From Hypericum androsaemum (taxonomy: Eukaryota; Streptophyta; Magnoliopsida; Malpighiales; Hypericaceae): a DNA stretch of 64,000 nucleotides. The stretch spans positions 17,931,912 through 17,995,911 of the forward strand of contig OZ023188.1 in NCBI GenBank assembly GCA_963995505.1. Direction: 5' to 3'. Below are positions 44,742-56,063 of the stretch, one piece after another (position 1 is the first letter of the stretch; each line of letters starts with the position of its first letter). The position numbers were made by a program, and so were the translations under genes. Below the pieces are notes generated by a model. That model made no database searches. It worked only from the letters and a program-made list of their open reading frames with translations, and had not been told where the DNA came from.

Positions 44742-46697
44742 ATGATATATATTTTTATTTGTATGACTTAAGTTTAAATTTTAAGATATCGGAATCTAAA
44801 TTTTTTTACAAGAAACCTAAATCTCTTATTATTGGATGAAGGAACATCGAATAATATCTTAATTGTCTTCCATCTCCCTCGCATCAACATGTGCGTTGCT
44901 ACCCATTATCGACATAACACGAATTAATTATGCTAATCAATTGAAAACTTAATATTCTGGCAACAAATCGATGTACATTATTATGTAACCGGTACAGCCA
45001 ACACATTATTGAATTATCACATGAAATATTTTAAAACTCTTATATTATGTGACCAGTGCATGCGTGGGACTCAATTATTATGGCCACATACGCGTGCTTA
45101 GTAAGTAACAACAATTTGACCTTATTTTATAACTTGATCTATTAAATAAAAAACCTAATATTATATATAGACTAATTTAAATTTGAGTTATCTATGATAT
45201 TTGAATGATGATAATATTCTGCCACCAAATATTTATCATTACCGTGTTTCTAGGGGCTCAAACTCGAGATAATCTTGGTTAAATTAGAATAATTTATCAC
45301 ACTTATTTGTTTGTCTAATTGGTATTTTTAATTTACGTCTAATATCGATTAATTAATTACTTTTTTTATCGCAACCTGCTTTGATTTAATTGTCTTTTCC
45401 CCCTGACAAAGTTGATAATGTATAAATCTATATTTGACGCTAAAGTGGTTACACATCTTTTATACGCATCATCTCACTGTTTATTTCTCAACAAAAAAAA
45501 TCACCTCACTATTCCATAATGACAAATGCCCCTCTAATCAGAGGGTTGCATTAAGATACCGTAAAATTTAAAACTTTTTAAAGTGATCTTTTTTATAAGC
45601 TCTCTAAATTGATAAAAAAAAATTTTCCAGAGTCGGGATCGGTGTTAAAATTTAATTATTCCTCTATCATAATAATTAATATTTTTTAGAAGATGTTAGT
45701 GGTAAATTTCGGTCCCAACTTCGGATAAAGTGATATTTTTGAATAAATACATATACTAAATACATAATTTTTTGGTATCTACGTATTTATTGATAAAAAA
45801 TTAATTTTAATTATTTTGGAGTAAAAAAATGTAAACATCTATTATGTCATAAGATTTCTAAAGTGATATTTTTTTCCGATCCCACCGATATTACTTTAGA
45901 AAGGTTTTACTATATATCGAAATAGGTAATTTTGGTTTAATAATTAGTACCACTTCGTATATTAAATAAAACATATCATAATGCCAAAAATTGTACAGAC
46001 TTTATTTTTATTTCACGTGGTACGTGGTTTGGACACGGACAGCGGCCTCGTGTTGAAAACTGATCCATGATGCATCTGTTTTACGGTATCCTTTGTTATC
46101 ACGATTAACCCCTAGCATCTTAATCTTAAGCAAGTGGCGGCATCATTTTCTTCTTCGCTTAATGAATTACCCACTAGAAACTTAAGAACAAAACAATTAT
46201 AGCTTTATTTGTCAATTCCTTAGCTTTTACTAATCCTCTTATCACCTTTTACGGTGAACCTTTTTTATATCCGGATATTGTCTAAACTGTCTAATCCAGA
46301 TTCGAATCGAGTAAAATTTTCGACGGGTGCCAAAAGTATCCTAACAATTATTTAATATTCTGGGAGGATATCTGGGGTTGTAAATATTACTCAATACGAT
46401 TAATTAAGTTTTTGGAATTCAAAATTTGAGATCTGGCTTTGATTGATTAGAAAGTCGCTGCCTTCGTAGAAAAAGAAAAGAGAACCAGCGAAAGTCGCAT
46501 TTCATCAAAGCGTACAAAAGAGGTGGGGAAAGAGACAGGGAAGGGGAGGCCCATTTCCGTTGGGTTGGGTGGGCGCTTCCTCGAAGGTCGGTTTCAGATT
46601 CCACAACCACAACCCCAACCCCAACCCTAGTACGTGTACGACACTCTCATTTAAGATTTGATGTTGGGAATTCCGGACCACCTTGGGTTCCCATTTG

Positions 46698-46742
<45 letters not shown>

Positions 46743-46900
46743 TTTTTCTAATCCAAAATTTGTCTCTGTGGTTTTAAAGAGATTGTGTGAGCACAACCTG
46801 CCAAGTGCCACGTGATCAAACCAGTTTGAAATTATATTAGAATTTTCGTATCAATCTTAAATCTTAACTTATCGAAATTTTTGCACTTTCATTCAATATG
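44742..46900. other. Intergenic AT-rich region, no gene recognised
   Basis: Only short chance frames. Two loosely inverted blocks (about 45583-45650 and 45860-45910, with CGGGATCGGTG against CCGATCCCACCG) hint at an old MITE, but the ends are unclear. Confidence 0.4.
46700..46747. repeat. (TA)n microsatellite followed by poly(T)
   Basis: About 17 TA repeats and then a T run of about 15. Simple-sequence DNA. Confidence 0.95.
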
Positions 46901-46914
46901 GGATTTTCTAATGG

Positions 46915-46995
46915 ACAAATTACTCTGAGGTCTACAGCAAAATCACTAATAGGGTCTCTGTCTTTTGAAAATTTATTTTGTCGTCCTTAAACAAA
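46915..46995. repeat. Solo end of a Mutator-like element (related to the 61.6-kb MITE)
   Basis: GGACAAATTACTCTGAGGTC, then a gap, then AATAGGGTCTCTGTC, follows the same terminal pattern as the elements at 3702, 51965 and 61628 (GG..AAATTA..CTGAGG.CC). No partner end located. Confidence 0.45.
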
Positions 46996-47420
46996 AAATA
47001 AAAATATGAGAATTGTGTTTATAACAATAAAATATATCATTGGAAGAATTGAGTCAACTATGTTCTATTTTGAATGATTGATCTTTTGTAATTTTTTTAA
47101 AAAGAAAGTCTAACTTGGTCGACTTTAAATTAGTCCAACTTTAAAATTTTAAAAATTCCATTATTCATAATATAACGAGTCTCAAATCTAAATTTATTTG
47201 ATAATAATTATGAATGTTTCAGACAATTTTCATAGAGAAAAACTTAAATTAATCAGACCGTACCCGACTCGATCATCATGAGCTTCTTAGTATAAAGTTT
47301 GGGCTAGCAAATTAGGACCCATTACTAAAACTATTCTCGGCCCATTCTCCCTCGGACCGGCCCAATCCTTAAAACCCTTCACTTCCTCGCCAAGAGGTTT
47401 CAGAAAATCCGCGAGAGAAG

Positions 47421-47482
47421 GAGGGGAAATGAATTCCCTCGCGAAAGCAAAGAGGGGAAATGAATTCCCTCGCGAAGGCAAA
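47421..47482. repeat. 31-bp direct duplication
   Basis: GAGGGGAAATGAATTCCCTC plus 11 further bases occurs at 47421-47451 and 47452-47482 with one mismatch. Confidence 0.9.
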
Positions 47483-48055
47483 CAGGATCATGCGGTTAGT
47501 ATTGATTTTACATTCATAGTAAGGAAACATAGTTCCTGAGCATTGAAAGCATTAAAATTCTTCTCTCAGACATCACCTCATCCGGCTAATTCTTCCATTG
47601 CAGTTTGTTGGTCTCAAAATGTGGACATGCATGACATGTAAAGGAATGCAGATGTTATTAATTTATCGAGTATTAATTTACTAATATTTTAATGTATAAA
47701 GATATGAAATTATGTATGCAAAAAATTAGGGATAAATAAAGGTGTAAAATACATCTGGGATGTAGTTGGAGTTAATATATTGCTACTAATAAATAGTTGC
47801 AATTCAGGTTCTTCATCGAAAAATGGAAATTTTAATTTTTGCCTAATTTGCGTTTACTTGGTAACAGTTATAAATAGTTGATACGAGACTTTGTAAAACA
47901 TATTTAACAACCTGCACCATTCCTAGAAAATATTTCCCTGCGTTCGGTTGCAAATAAGTTTTAAATTCAAAATAAATTCTATAAAATTTTTGGAATTTAT
48001 TTACAAATGAAATCCTAAAACTCTATATTTACTATTAGAAGAAAAATAAATTATT

Positions 48056-51000
48056 GGGTAAAATAGCCATAGGTCCCTGTTGTTTGACAAAATTAATTAA
48101 TTGGGACAACATAATATTGATTAGTAAATCAAATGATTAGTCCCTGAACCTAACTTCTGGCCATTTTTCCGGTGAGACATCATTTAAAGTGACAAAAATA
48201 CCCCTACTCAATCCAAAATAATATATTTTTATTTTAATTAAAAATAAATAAAAGACAGCCGTAAGCAAGCAACTGTACTAGGGTTTAATTTATTCATTGC
48301 CTATAATGCGTTAACTTCTTCTTGTCTCTGTGGCTTTAAAAAATTCAAGCAACATCCTACGACACTTGGTGAACGGCGCACTCGGTAAGTAATATGTATT
48401 CTGGTATTTGGTATCAACTAAGTTTTTCTTTTGATAATTTCCTCCCGAGTTTTTTTCCGAAGAGATTATTTAATTGAGTTATTTTTTATGTTCTTGTCGG
48501 TAAAGTTAATTGAGTTGTTTTTATGTTCTTGTTGGTTTAGATGAACCTCCTGTTTATATTATAATGGTTGAGCCTATTAATAAACCTGCTACTGAGCCAA
48601 TTGTCGAGGCTACCATTAATCCAGTTGTTGATACGACTGACTTTGATGCAATATCTGAGCAAGTTTTTGACGGTATAAGGGAGGATGTTGAGGAGGATGA
48701 TGTGTTCTTCTCGGATTCAGATGATCCAGTTTACGAACTATCAGACGTTGATGAGCCAGTGAGTGAAAAAAATTTCATTAATGAAGAAAGTGATGATAGA
48801 TTTTCAAATGTTGATAGCATTGTTAATGAGTTGTTCAGTAGTGATAATGATAATACTAGATCCAAAATTGATCCGCAATTGAATTTTGGTGGAGTTCCAT
48901 TCCACGTAGAATTTAGAAAAGAAATTGTCTTCACAGTGGGCCAATACTTTAATGACCACCACCACTTTAAGAAGATCCTACATGATTATATGATTAAGGG
49001 TGGCTATAAGATTAAGTATGTGAAGAATAATAAGGAGAGAATTACCGCAACCTGTAGTGAACGTTGTCTGTGGAGAATACATGCATCTCGCTTACTAGGA
49101 CAACATACATTTTTGGTAAAGACTATACATGATGAGCATACATGCCTAAGGATATGCAATGAAAAAGCTGCAGCTGCTAAGTGGATTGCTGATAAGTTGA
49201 GCGACCTTCTGAAAGCAAATCCTAATTTGGACAATGATACCATGAAGGCAGCTTTGACGGAATGGGGGATTGAGCCAAAGAGTTGGAAGCTTGCAAATGC
49301 AAGAAAAATTGCAAGAATACAAATACAAGGTATATTATATATATTTTTTAAACTAACCAAGTCATTCAAAATTGCAACTAATCAATTTATTATATATGAC
49401 TGCAGGTACATTTAAAGAGTCATACGCCAAGCTACAAAAGTATTGTACATTACTGAGAAGAAAGAATGAAGGCTCTGTAGTGAAGATCCAAGCAACAACA
49501 AGAAATAACTTGGATGCTCGGTCCACTTTTTGGAGAGTTTTTGTGTGCCTTCATACAATGAAGGAGGGTTTCATCACAGGATGTAGACCTTTTTTTGGTT
49601 TAGATGGGTGCCATCTAAAAGGACCTTATGGTGATGTTCTCTTAGAAGCTATTGCTCTTGATGTAAATAATGGGTTATTCCCAATTGCATGGGCTGTGGT
49701 TGACCAAGAGAACTCAAAAAATTGGCAGTGGTTTCTAGATTTATTATTCGAGACAATAACTATAGATGTAAGATGTAAGCTATTGACAGTAATGACAGAT
49801 GGACAAAAGGTAAGAATTAATGTCTTTTATTCCTTTACATATGGTGATCCTGACAATTACTTTTTTGTTAGATGTTGTGTAGGGACTTGGTAAGCAAATT
49901 GAGAGTATCTTTCCTAATGGATTCCACAGGAGGTGTGCTAAACACATGGTTGCAAACTTCAAGCAATTATTTCCTGGAAGTGCGTTGGCTAACTTATTTT
50001 GGGAAGCAGTTTATGCCATTACAAGAGCAAACCATATGTTTGCTTTGGCCAAAATGAGTATGCTAAATACATGAAAGAAAGTGGTTAATGGAGTAGAGAT
50101 GGGACATGCTGATTGGCTTGTTAGGGTTCCTGCCTCAAAATGGTCAAGAAGTGCATTTGACCATAATGCAAAATCACCAGATCTTACTAACAATTTGTGT
50201 GAAAGCTTTAATAGCTGGATCTTAAAGGTGAGAGGCCTCCCTATAGTTGAGCTGCTAGATAAGATTAGACAGAAGGTCATGATCAAGCTCCAAAAAAATT
50301 ATCAAGAAGCGATTGAATGCAACGATCGGGTATGTCCTACTGTTATGAAGAAGTTGAATATACTAACAAAAAATTGCAGATCCATAAAGATAATTCCAGC
50401 TAGAAATAGGGAGTTTGAGGTTATAGATTTGGACAATTGTAAGTTTGGAGTAAACTTGAATACAATAACATGCTCTTGTAACATGTGGGGGTTGAGTGGA
50501 ATACCTTGTATTCATGTTGTAGCATGCTTGATGTATAGTGGAGATGATCTACAGTTGTTTGTGGACGATTTCTATACTGTGAAGATGTGGAGGAAAGCCA
50601 ATGAGGGGACTGTACACCCATTTCGAAATGAAGATCTAGAACCGGAGAATGAGAATGAGAGATTTGAACCACCTCAACTCAAACGTAGGACTGGCAGGCC
50701 AAGGAAGGCTAGAATAAGGCATGGGGGAGAGGCTGAACCATCAACTAGAGCCCACACAGTGAAGTGTAGTACTTGTGGAGTGGTTGGACACAATAAAAGA
50801 AGCTGTCAAGGAGCACCTGTGAGACAGAGAAGCAAGAGAACTGCGACAACAACTACTTTATCAAAGAATCAGGTTATTTATATAACGCCATCTCCATTTA
50901 ATTGTTTGCGACATTGCTAGTGGATGCCTTGGACTCTCATATTTTTTATCGACAGGCTAGCAGAAAGAGAACAAGAGTTCCAAAATAAGTACCATATGGT

Positions 51001-51750
51001 GGGACATTGTTCACCAGCCAACAGGTAAAAAGACCACCTTATGTTTTGAAAATAATAGAATTTTAACTAATCACACTGACTTTAGCACTTTATTTTTTGA
51101 TGGATGTTGTCTCAGGTTGAATCAGGTGTCAATTATTCAAGAGAAGCTGAGAACTTGTTTAAAATTGGTGATAATCGTCCAAGACAATCCCACAATCGGA
51201 ATCAGACCCAATGATAAATATCACCAAAAATTTTATTTTTTAAGTGTCAACCAAATGAGAGAGAGACCTATTAGTTTGCTTTTAGAAGCTAAATCAGATT
51301 TGTTTTATTTGTAACATTGCTTCTTTGTTGAGGAATTTGTCCGTTTGTTAGTTTTGTCGTTGGTTGGTTTCTTCCTATTTTTTATTTCCATATTTTCTGG
51401 TTATTTTTTTCGTTGCAAGAAAAAAATTTAATTTGAATAAAGTAATAAAATCAATCGTAAAAAAATAGGTGCAGAAGGTGCACAAAGAAAATAAAGGCCA
51501 AAGAAATAAATAAAGCGAGAGTGGACGTCGGTTGATTGTTGCTGCTTTAATTTTTTTAATTAAAATGAAAATATGTTATTTTGGATTTAGGGATACTTTT
51601 GTCACTTTAAAAATGTCTCGCCAGAAAAATGGTCAGAAGTTGAGGTTAGGGACTAATCATTTAATTTATGAAATAACAGAGACTAATCAATATTAGGTTG
51701 TTCTAATTAATTAATTTTGTCGAACAACAGAAACCTATAAGTATTTTATA
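48056..51750 (+). mobile_element. Autonomous-type Mutator-like element (MULE)
   Basis: The left end (GGGTAAAATAGCCATAGGTC, 48056 on) and the right end (reverse complement reads ATAAAATACTTATAGGTTTC, ending about 51750) form inverted repeats of about 150 bp. These include GTTTGACAAAATTAATTAAT and a TTTTTCTGGCGAGACATTTT-type inner block. They enclose a four-exon transposase gene with all expected domains. I could not find an exact 9-bp target duplication. The only clear lesion is one in-frame stop in the transposase, so it died recently or is still mobilised in trans. Confidence 0.85.
48564..50988 (+). pseudogene. MULE transposase (MuDR-type), one in-frame stop
   Basis: Exons: 48564-49329, 49406-49809, 49883-50872, 50956-50988, with GT-AG introns and matching phases. 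Domains in order: an acidic N-terminus, the MuDR DNA-binding domain (VEFRKEIVFTVGQYF to CSERCLWRIHAS), and the MULE transposase core with first catalytic Asp in FFGLDGCHLKGPYGD. The second Asp is in TVMTDGQKGLGKQI, across the exon 2/3 junction. The SWIM zinc finger is CSCNMWGLSGIPCIHVVACL and the C-terminal CCHC knuckle CSTCGVVGHNKRSC. The protein ends ASRKRTRVPK. A TGA at 50072-50074 interrupts the frame between the core and the SWIM finger. ATG 48510 is an alternative start, but a possible leader intron (GTAAG 48384 to TTTAG 48540) favours 48564. About 730 residues if read through. The nuclear enzyme would cut and paste elements with matching ends. Confidence 0.85.
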
Positions 51751-52159
51751 CTAATTTTTGAACAACTAGACCATACAGGACCAATAAAAGTCTAATCATA
51801 AATAGTAAAGTATTAAAATCCACACGGGGCAGCCATTTCCACAACAAAAACCACAAATAGAAATCCTTAGCCCACGTATCCAAACCCAACTCCTCACAAC
51901 CTTTTTTTTATAGAAAGAACTCCTCACAACCTTAATGGTCCCAGCATCGACTACTTTTTCTCTTGGATAAATTATTCTCAGGCCCCTGGTGTTTGGTATA
52001 TTTAAGGTTCGTCCCCCTGTATTCTGGTAATCGATTAAAAACTCTCCGAGGTTTGGTTTTATTATACTCTCAAGCCCCTCGCTGATGTCATCAATAATTT
52101 TTTTTTGTAAAATGACTAATATACCCTAAAAAAATCAATAAAAAAGTAATAAAATAAAC

Positions 52160-52450
52160 ATCGACGACCGGAGAGGAATGCAGTCGCCGGCCGGCGGTCA
52201 CAACCCACCTCGCTGATGGGACCCACCGACGACCATGGAGAGGAACCCGTGCCCGCCTTGATGACGACGAAGATGACGACGGCAACATGCTCAGAACCCT
52301 CCAGCTCCTGTCGTCCTCAAGCTCCTGTCGGAGACCCAAATCCGACCTCGTTGACCTCGAGGCGGGCTCGCCGTCCTTGTCTCCAGAAACAACCCTGCAG
52401 GAGCTTCGCCGAGAACCACATCTACATCTCCGTCGCGACCGCCACTTGGG
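52160..52450. other. GC-rich insert in the element, possible captured gene fragment
   Basis: High-GC sequence, rich in CGACGACG-type repeats, open in several frames on both strands. No domain recognised. Its place inside a Mutator-like element recalls Pack-MULE cargo, as for 4343-4622. Confidence 0.3.
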
Positions 52451-52732
52451 TTCGATTGGGGATTAAGGGTTCGATCGGGGATTAAGGGTTTTGCTTTTCC
52501 CCCTTTGATTTTTGTCGATTCAATGAACTAGACAGTGATTTTTGTCAATTTTTTGTCTTCTCGGCGGTGGGAATCCAGTTGATTTTTTTCTGAATTTTTT
52601 ATTTTGAATTTCATTTTTGGTAGTCGGAAAAATTTTGTTCACCGGAGAAGATGACCGGAGGTTTTAGTTGACCGAACCAAGGTATAATGATCATTTCAGT
52701 AATAAAATAATGATATCTAGACCGCTGATGTC

Positions 52733-53690
52733 TAGGGGTGTGCAATCGGTATATACCGATCCCGAATACCAAAAATACCGAATACTGAATTACGAAAAAA
52801 CTCACACCGATCCCGAACCGAAATTATTTCGATATCTACCGAATACCGAATTAAAATATCGGTATTATACCGAAAATTCCGAATATACCAAAATATTCAA
52901 AAATATATATAATCCAACATTAAACCAACATATTTTCATAAATAATCCATACACAAATAAGCATGAACCCTAGAATCCCAAAACCAAAGATGAATTAGAA
53001 GCCTACTAGCTTACACAAAATTAGTCTTTCGAAAATCCCAAATCAAAACCCTAATTGAAAATCCCAAATCAAAAGTTCTATATCCAAAATCCTGAGACAA
53101 AAATTCTAAATCGAAGCTCATATGAGTGGTGTTCAGTGGTGGAAGGTCATGTGCAAAAACTCTACCACAAATTTTCCCCAAATTAGCAACGATAAAAACC
53201 CTAATCAAAGAAATCCAAATAAGTCACATGCTCATTCTTCTTCAACCTTAAAAAATGCCTACCCGTTTTGAAGCGAAGAGGAAGGAGAACGAGGGAGGTG
53301 GGTTTTGTTTTCTTCCTTCTGTGATTATCTCTGTTTTTTGTCTTTTTAGTGTTGAGAGTGAGAGAAGAGAAGAGAAGAGAAGAGATGGAGAGACTGAAAC
53401 GGCTGAGGGAGGAAGGTTTAGTGTTAGAATAGGATTTTTTTTGGGTATATATATATATGTGGTAAAATTACATTATAGTACTTCGGTATTTTTTCGGTAC
53501 TTCGGTATTTTTTCGGTATTTTGGTATTTTTCGGTATATACCGAAATTATACCGAATACCAAAATTCACTGAAATTTCCCAAAAGTCAATACCGAATTAA
53601 ATCCCGTAAACCGAAATACCGATCCCGAAATACCGAATACCGAAAAAATACCGAAAATCCCGAATACCGAATACCAAATGCTCACCCCTA
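52733..53690. mobile_element. Non-autonomous hAT element with perfect 8-bp target duplication
   Basis: Starts TAGGGGTGTGCAATCGGTAT and ends (reverse complement) TAGGGGTGAGCATTTGGTAT. It is flanked by CTGATGTC at 52725-52732 and 53691-53698, an exact 8-bp duplication typical of hAT. The subterminal regions are dense in ACCGAA and its complement TTCGGT, many copies in both orientations, as expected of hAT transposase-binding motifs. About 958 bp, no transposase. Nested in the right arm of the 51965-53816 element. Confidence 0.88.
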
Positions 53691-53819
53691 CTGATGTCAG
53701 CGAGGAGCCTAAGAGTATAATAAAACTAAACCTCGGAGAGTTTTTAATCGATTACCAAAATACAGGCGGCGAACGTGAAATATACCAAATACCAAAGGCC
53801 TGAACGTAATTTGCCCTTT

Positions 53820-54370
53820 TTTCTTTGTACTATTTGTTATTGCACGACTAATTTAAATTCAGATAAAATGAGATATTTAATATTATTTTCTACAAAAAAA
53901 AAATTGGCAATTGCTATTGTCCTAATAACTCGAACTCAACGCCTAGTTCAGCTATAACAATGTCATCACTAATTGACCTTAGTGTTTGTTGGTCCCACTT
54001 CAATACGAAATAAACATTTAGATTAATTGCCAAGAAAATTGTTGAAATTTTTTAGTTCGAATCATTGAAACACAAACATGAACTGCAAAACACAAACTCT
54101 CCAATAATTGAATACTATTTAATTTAAATTTAGATTAATAACACCAGCAACAAGTATTCAGATACGATATAATATGAAAAAAAACCTACTCCGATTCCAT
54201 GAATTAGACAAAAAAAGGGAAAAAGCAAAAGAGCCGCGAAACACGAACTCCCCAGAAACAGAGTAACAGACCACCGGTCAGAACAGAGAGAGCCATTAAA
54301 CCTTAATGGGAAGAAGAAGAAAAAAAGAAAAAGAAAGAAGACACCAAAAACAATGCAAAACCCAGTAGCT
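53820..54370. other. Intergenic spacer before the PPR fragment
   Basis: AT-rich with nothing recognised. Could hold the promoter of the original PPR gene. Confidence 0.4.
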
Positions 54371-54375
54371 GGGTA

Positions 54376-54663
54376 ATGAGCTTAGCCACCAACGCAACCT
54401 CAAGGTTGATCCAAACCCTAATCCACCACCTTCCTCCTCACGACCCAATTCTTCAAAAACCCTCCTCCTCCTCCTTCCTCTCCCAATGTAACAACCTCGT
54501 CCTCTCCCTCCTAAGATCATCCAAAACCACCGCCCAAGTCTCCCAAGTCCACGCCTTTATGGTCAAAACGGGCATTTCCAGCGACCCCTTTTTGTCAAGC
54601 AAGCTCCTTGCCGCCTCCTCTGTACGTGGTGACACCCGCTACGCCGCCTCCATTTTCGAGTGA
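54376..54663 (+). pseudogene. Pentatricopeptide-repeat (PPR) protein, N-terminal fragment
   Basis: A 95-codon frame from ATG 54376 (MSLATNATSRLIQTL) leads into QVSQVHAFMVKTGISSDPFL and SSKLLAASSVRGDTRYAASI, the typical opening of a plant PLS-class PPR protein (organelle RNA processing). It stops at TGA 54661-54663, just after the A-x-x-I-F-E motif where the next repeat should begin, and the following DNA is AT-rich and non-coding. The Ser/Thr-rich start fits an organelle transit peptide. Typical members have 500-700 residues, so this is a fragment. Confidence 0.75.
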
Positions 54664-56063
54664 GATGATAAGAGTACTGTCATGTAAATTCTTGAGATAA
54701 AATTGACAGTTCGTGATTTTTTGTATAGTTGTTTCATATTGTCCTTTGTAGGTATACTAACTTATTAACAAAGAGAAAAAAAATCATAATTCCATAAGTT
54801 TTGATATTAATGTACTAGAAGATCCGGCCTTTAATTAATTAATTCTTAAATTTTGAGAAAACTTGTTAGTCCTTAAGATCAATTTTCATCTCAATGGTAC
54901 TTGATAATACCAAAATACTCTTCAATCACTTTAAAACTCTACCACATTAATAAACAAAAGAAAACTAAGTTTACTTTACCTAATTAACTTTGATAGGTAA
55001 ATTTTGTATTCTCCATAAACATCTTCTAACAAATAGCCTTGGAACATCTTCTTCACAAAGATGTCTGACAATTTTCACAAAATCTGAGGGTTTTATTGAG
55101 TACTGATATGAAAAAAATGAATTTCTCATTTTATTTCATGAAAAGAGAGTTCGTATTCCGAATTCATAAACGTTTTATATTTTTTATAAAATTCTTTTAT
55201 TCATAAACATGCTAATTGTTTATAAAATTCTTCTTTCATAACCAATATTATTATGATAACACTAATTTATTATATGAACTAACTCAATCACCAAATTCTT
55301 TTTCCACCTCTCTCTCACCTATCTATCTACACGTTTCTCGTACATGCCATTTTCTCAACACATGGGGGCAACGAGTAGCTTATATAAGCCTTTTAGGAGT
55401 ATCAATAATATTCCACTTTTCTTAAAATAAAACTTATATTAACTGGAAATTTCTACTAAGATTGTCTTCTTTGAGAGAAAAATCAGAAACAAAAAAAATC
55501 CATTAATTCTGGACTCTCTGTAATTTATTTGAATATTTTTTATCTTTGAACGTTCTTCTTGTGCACTTAAGATTTTTTTTGTAAAAATTGTTAATTTGAT
55601 TTTTAATGATACTCCATTTTACCCCAGCTAAAAAAAATATGGTAAGGCTGATATAGTTTATACGTGCTAAGCAATGCAAAATGAACCAGTAAAATATTAA
55701 ATATTGAACAAATCGCCACAAAATTTATGTATCAAAACCGAATTAATTATCCATTTTACTTGCCAAAAAAAATTAATTATCCATTTTAGCACAGCCAAGT
55801 CCTTGAAACAACCAGAGCAAATTCTCCTCCCCCGACTCCTTTGGATCTTTGAGACATTCTTCTCTGCCTTGGAAAGTTTCTCTGCTTTTTTTGGCTCATC
55901 AGAATTAATCTCTTTCCAATTCGTCTCTTCTTCAGCCAATCCACAGACATAAGCTGAAACCTCTCCCATGCCTTAATCAAAACCACCAACATTCCGAACT
56001 CCAACTTCATCTCATCATTTTTCTTCCAACCAAAGCCACATTGTACTCCTATCCACTTCCACA
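54664..56063. other. Intergenic and promoter region of the PMT gene
   Basis: AT-rich DNA, 1.4 kb, without recognised genes. The last 150 bp become C-rich and pyrimidine-rich, as in plant 5' leaders, so transcription of the PMT gene probably starts here. No TATA box can be placed with confidence. Confidence 0.4.

Larger units (their letters stand above)
51965..53816. mobile_element. Non-autonomous Mutator-like element with about 130-bp terminal inverted repeats
   Basis: The left arm 51965-52095 (GGATAAATTATTCTCAGGCC, ATCGATTAAAAACTCTCCGA) and the right arm 53691-53816 (reverse complement GGGCAAATTACGTTCAGGCC, with the same ATCGATTAAAAACTCTCCGA) are closely matched inverted repeats. Flanks TTTTCTCTT and TTTTTTCTT agree at 8 of 9 positions, the size expected of a Mutator target duplication. 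No transposase. The interior has a GC-rich block (52160-52450) unlike the flanks. A hAT element sits at the inner edge of the right arm. Confidence 0.8.

Noticed and set aside
46590..46630. Telomere-like CCCCAACCC repeats
   Set aside because: Too short and imperfect (units of CAACCC) to be interstitial telomere sequence.
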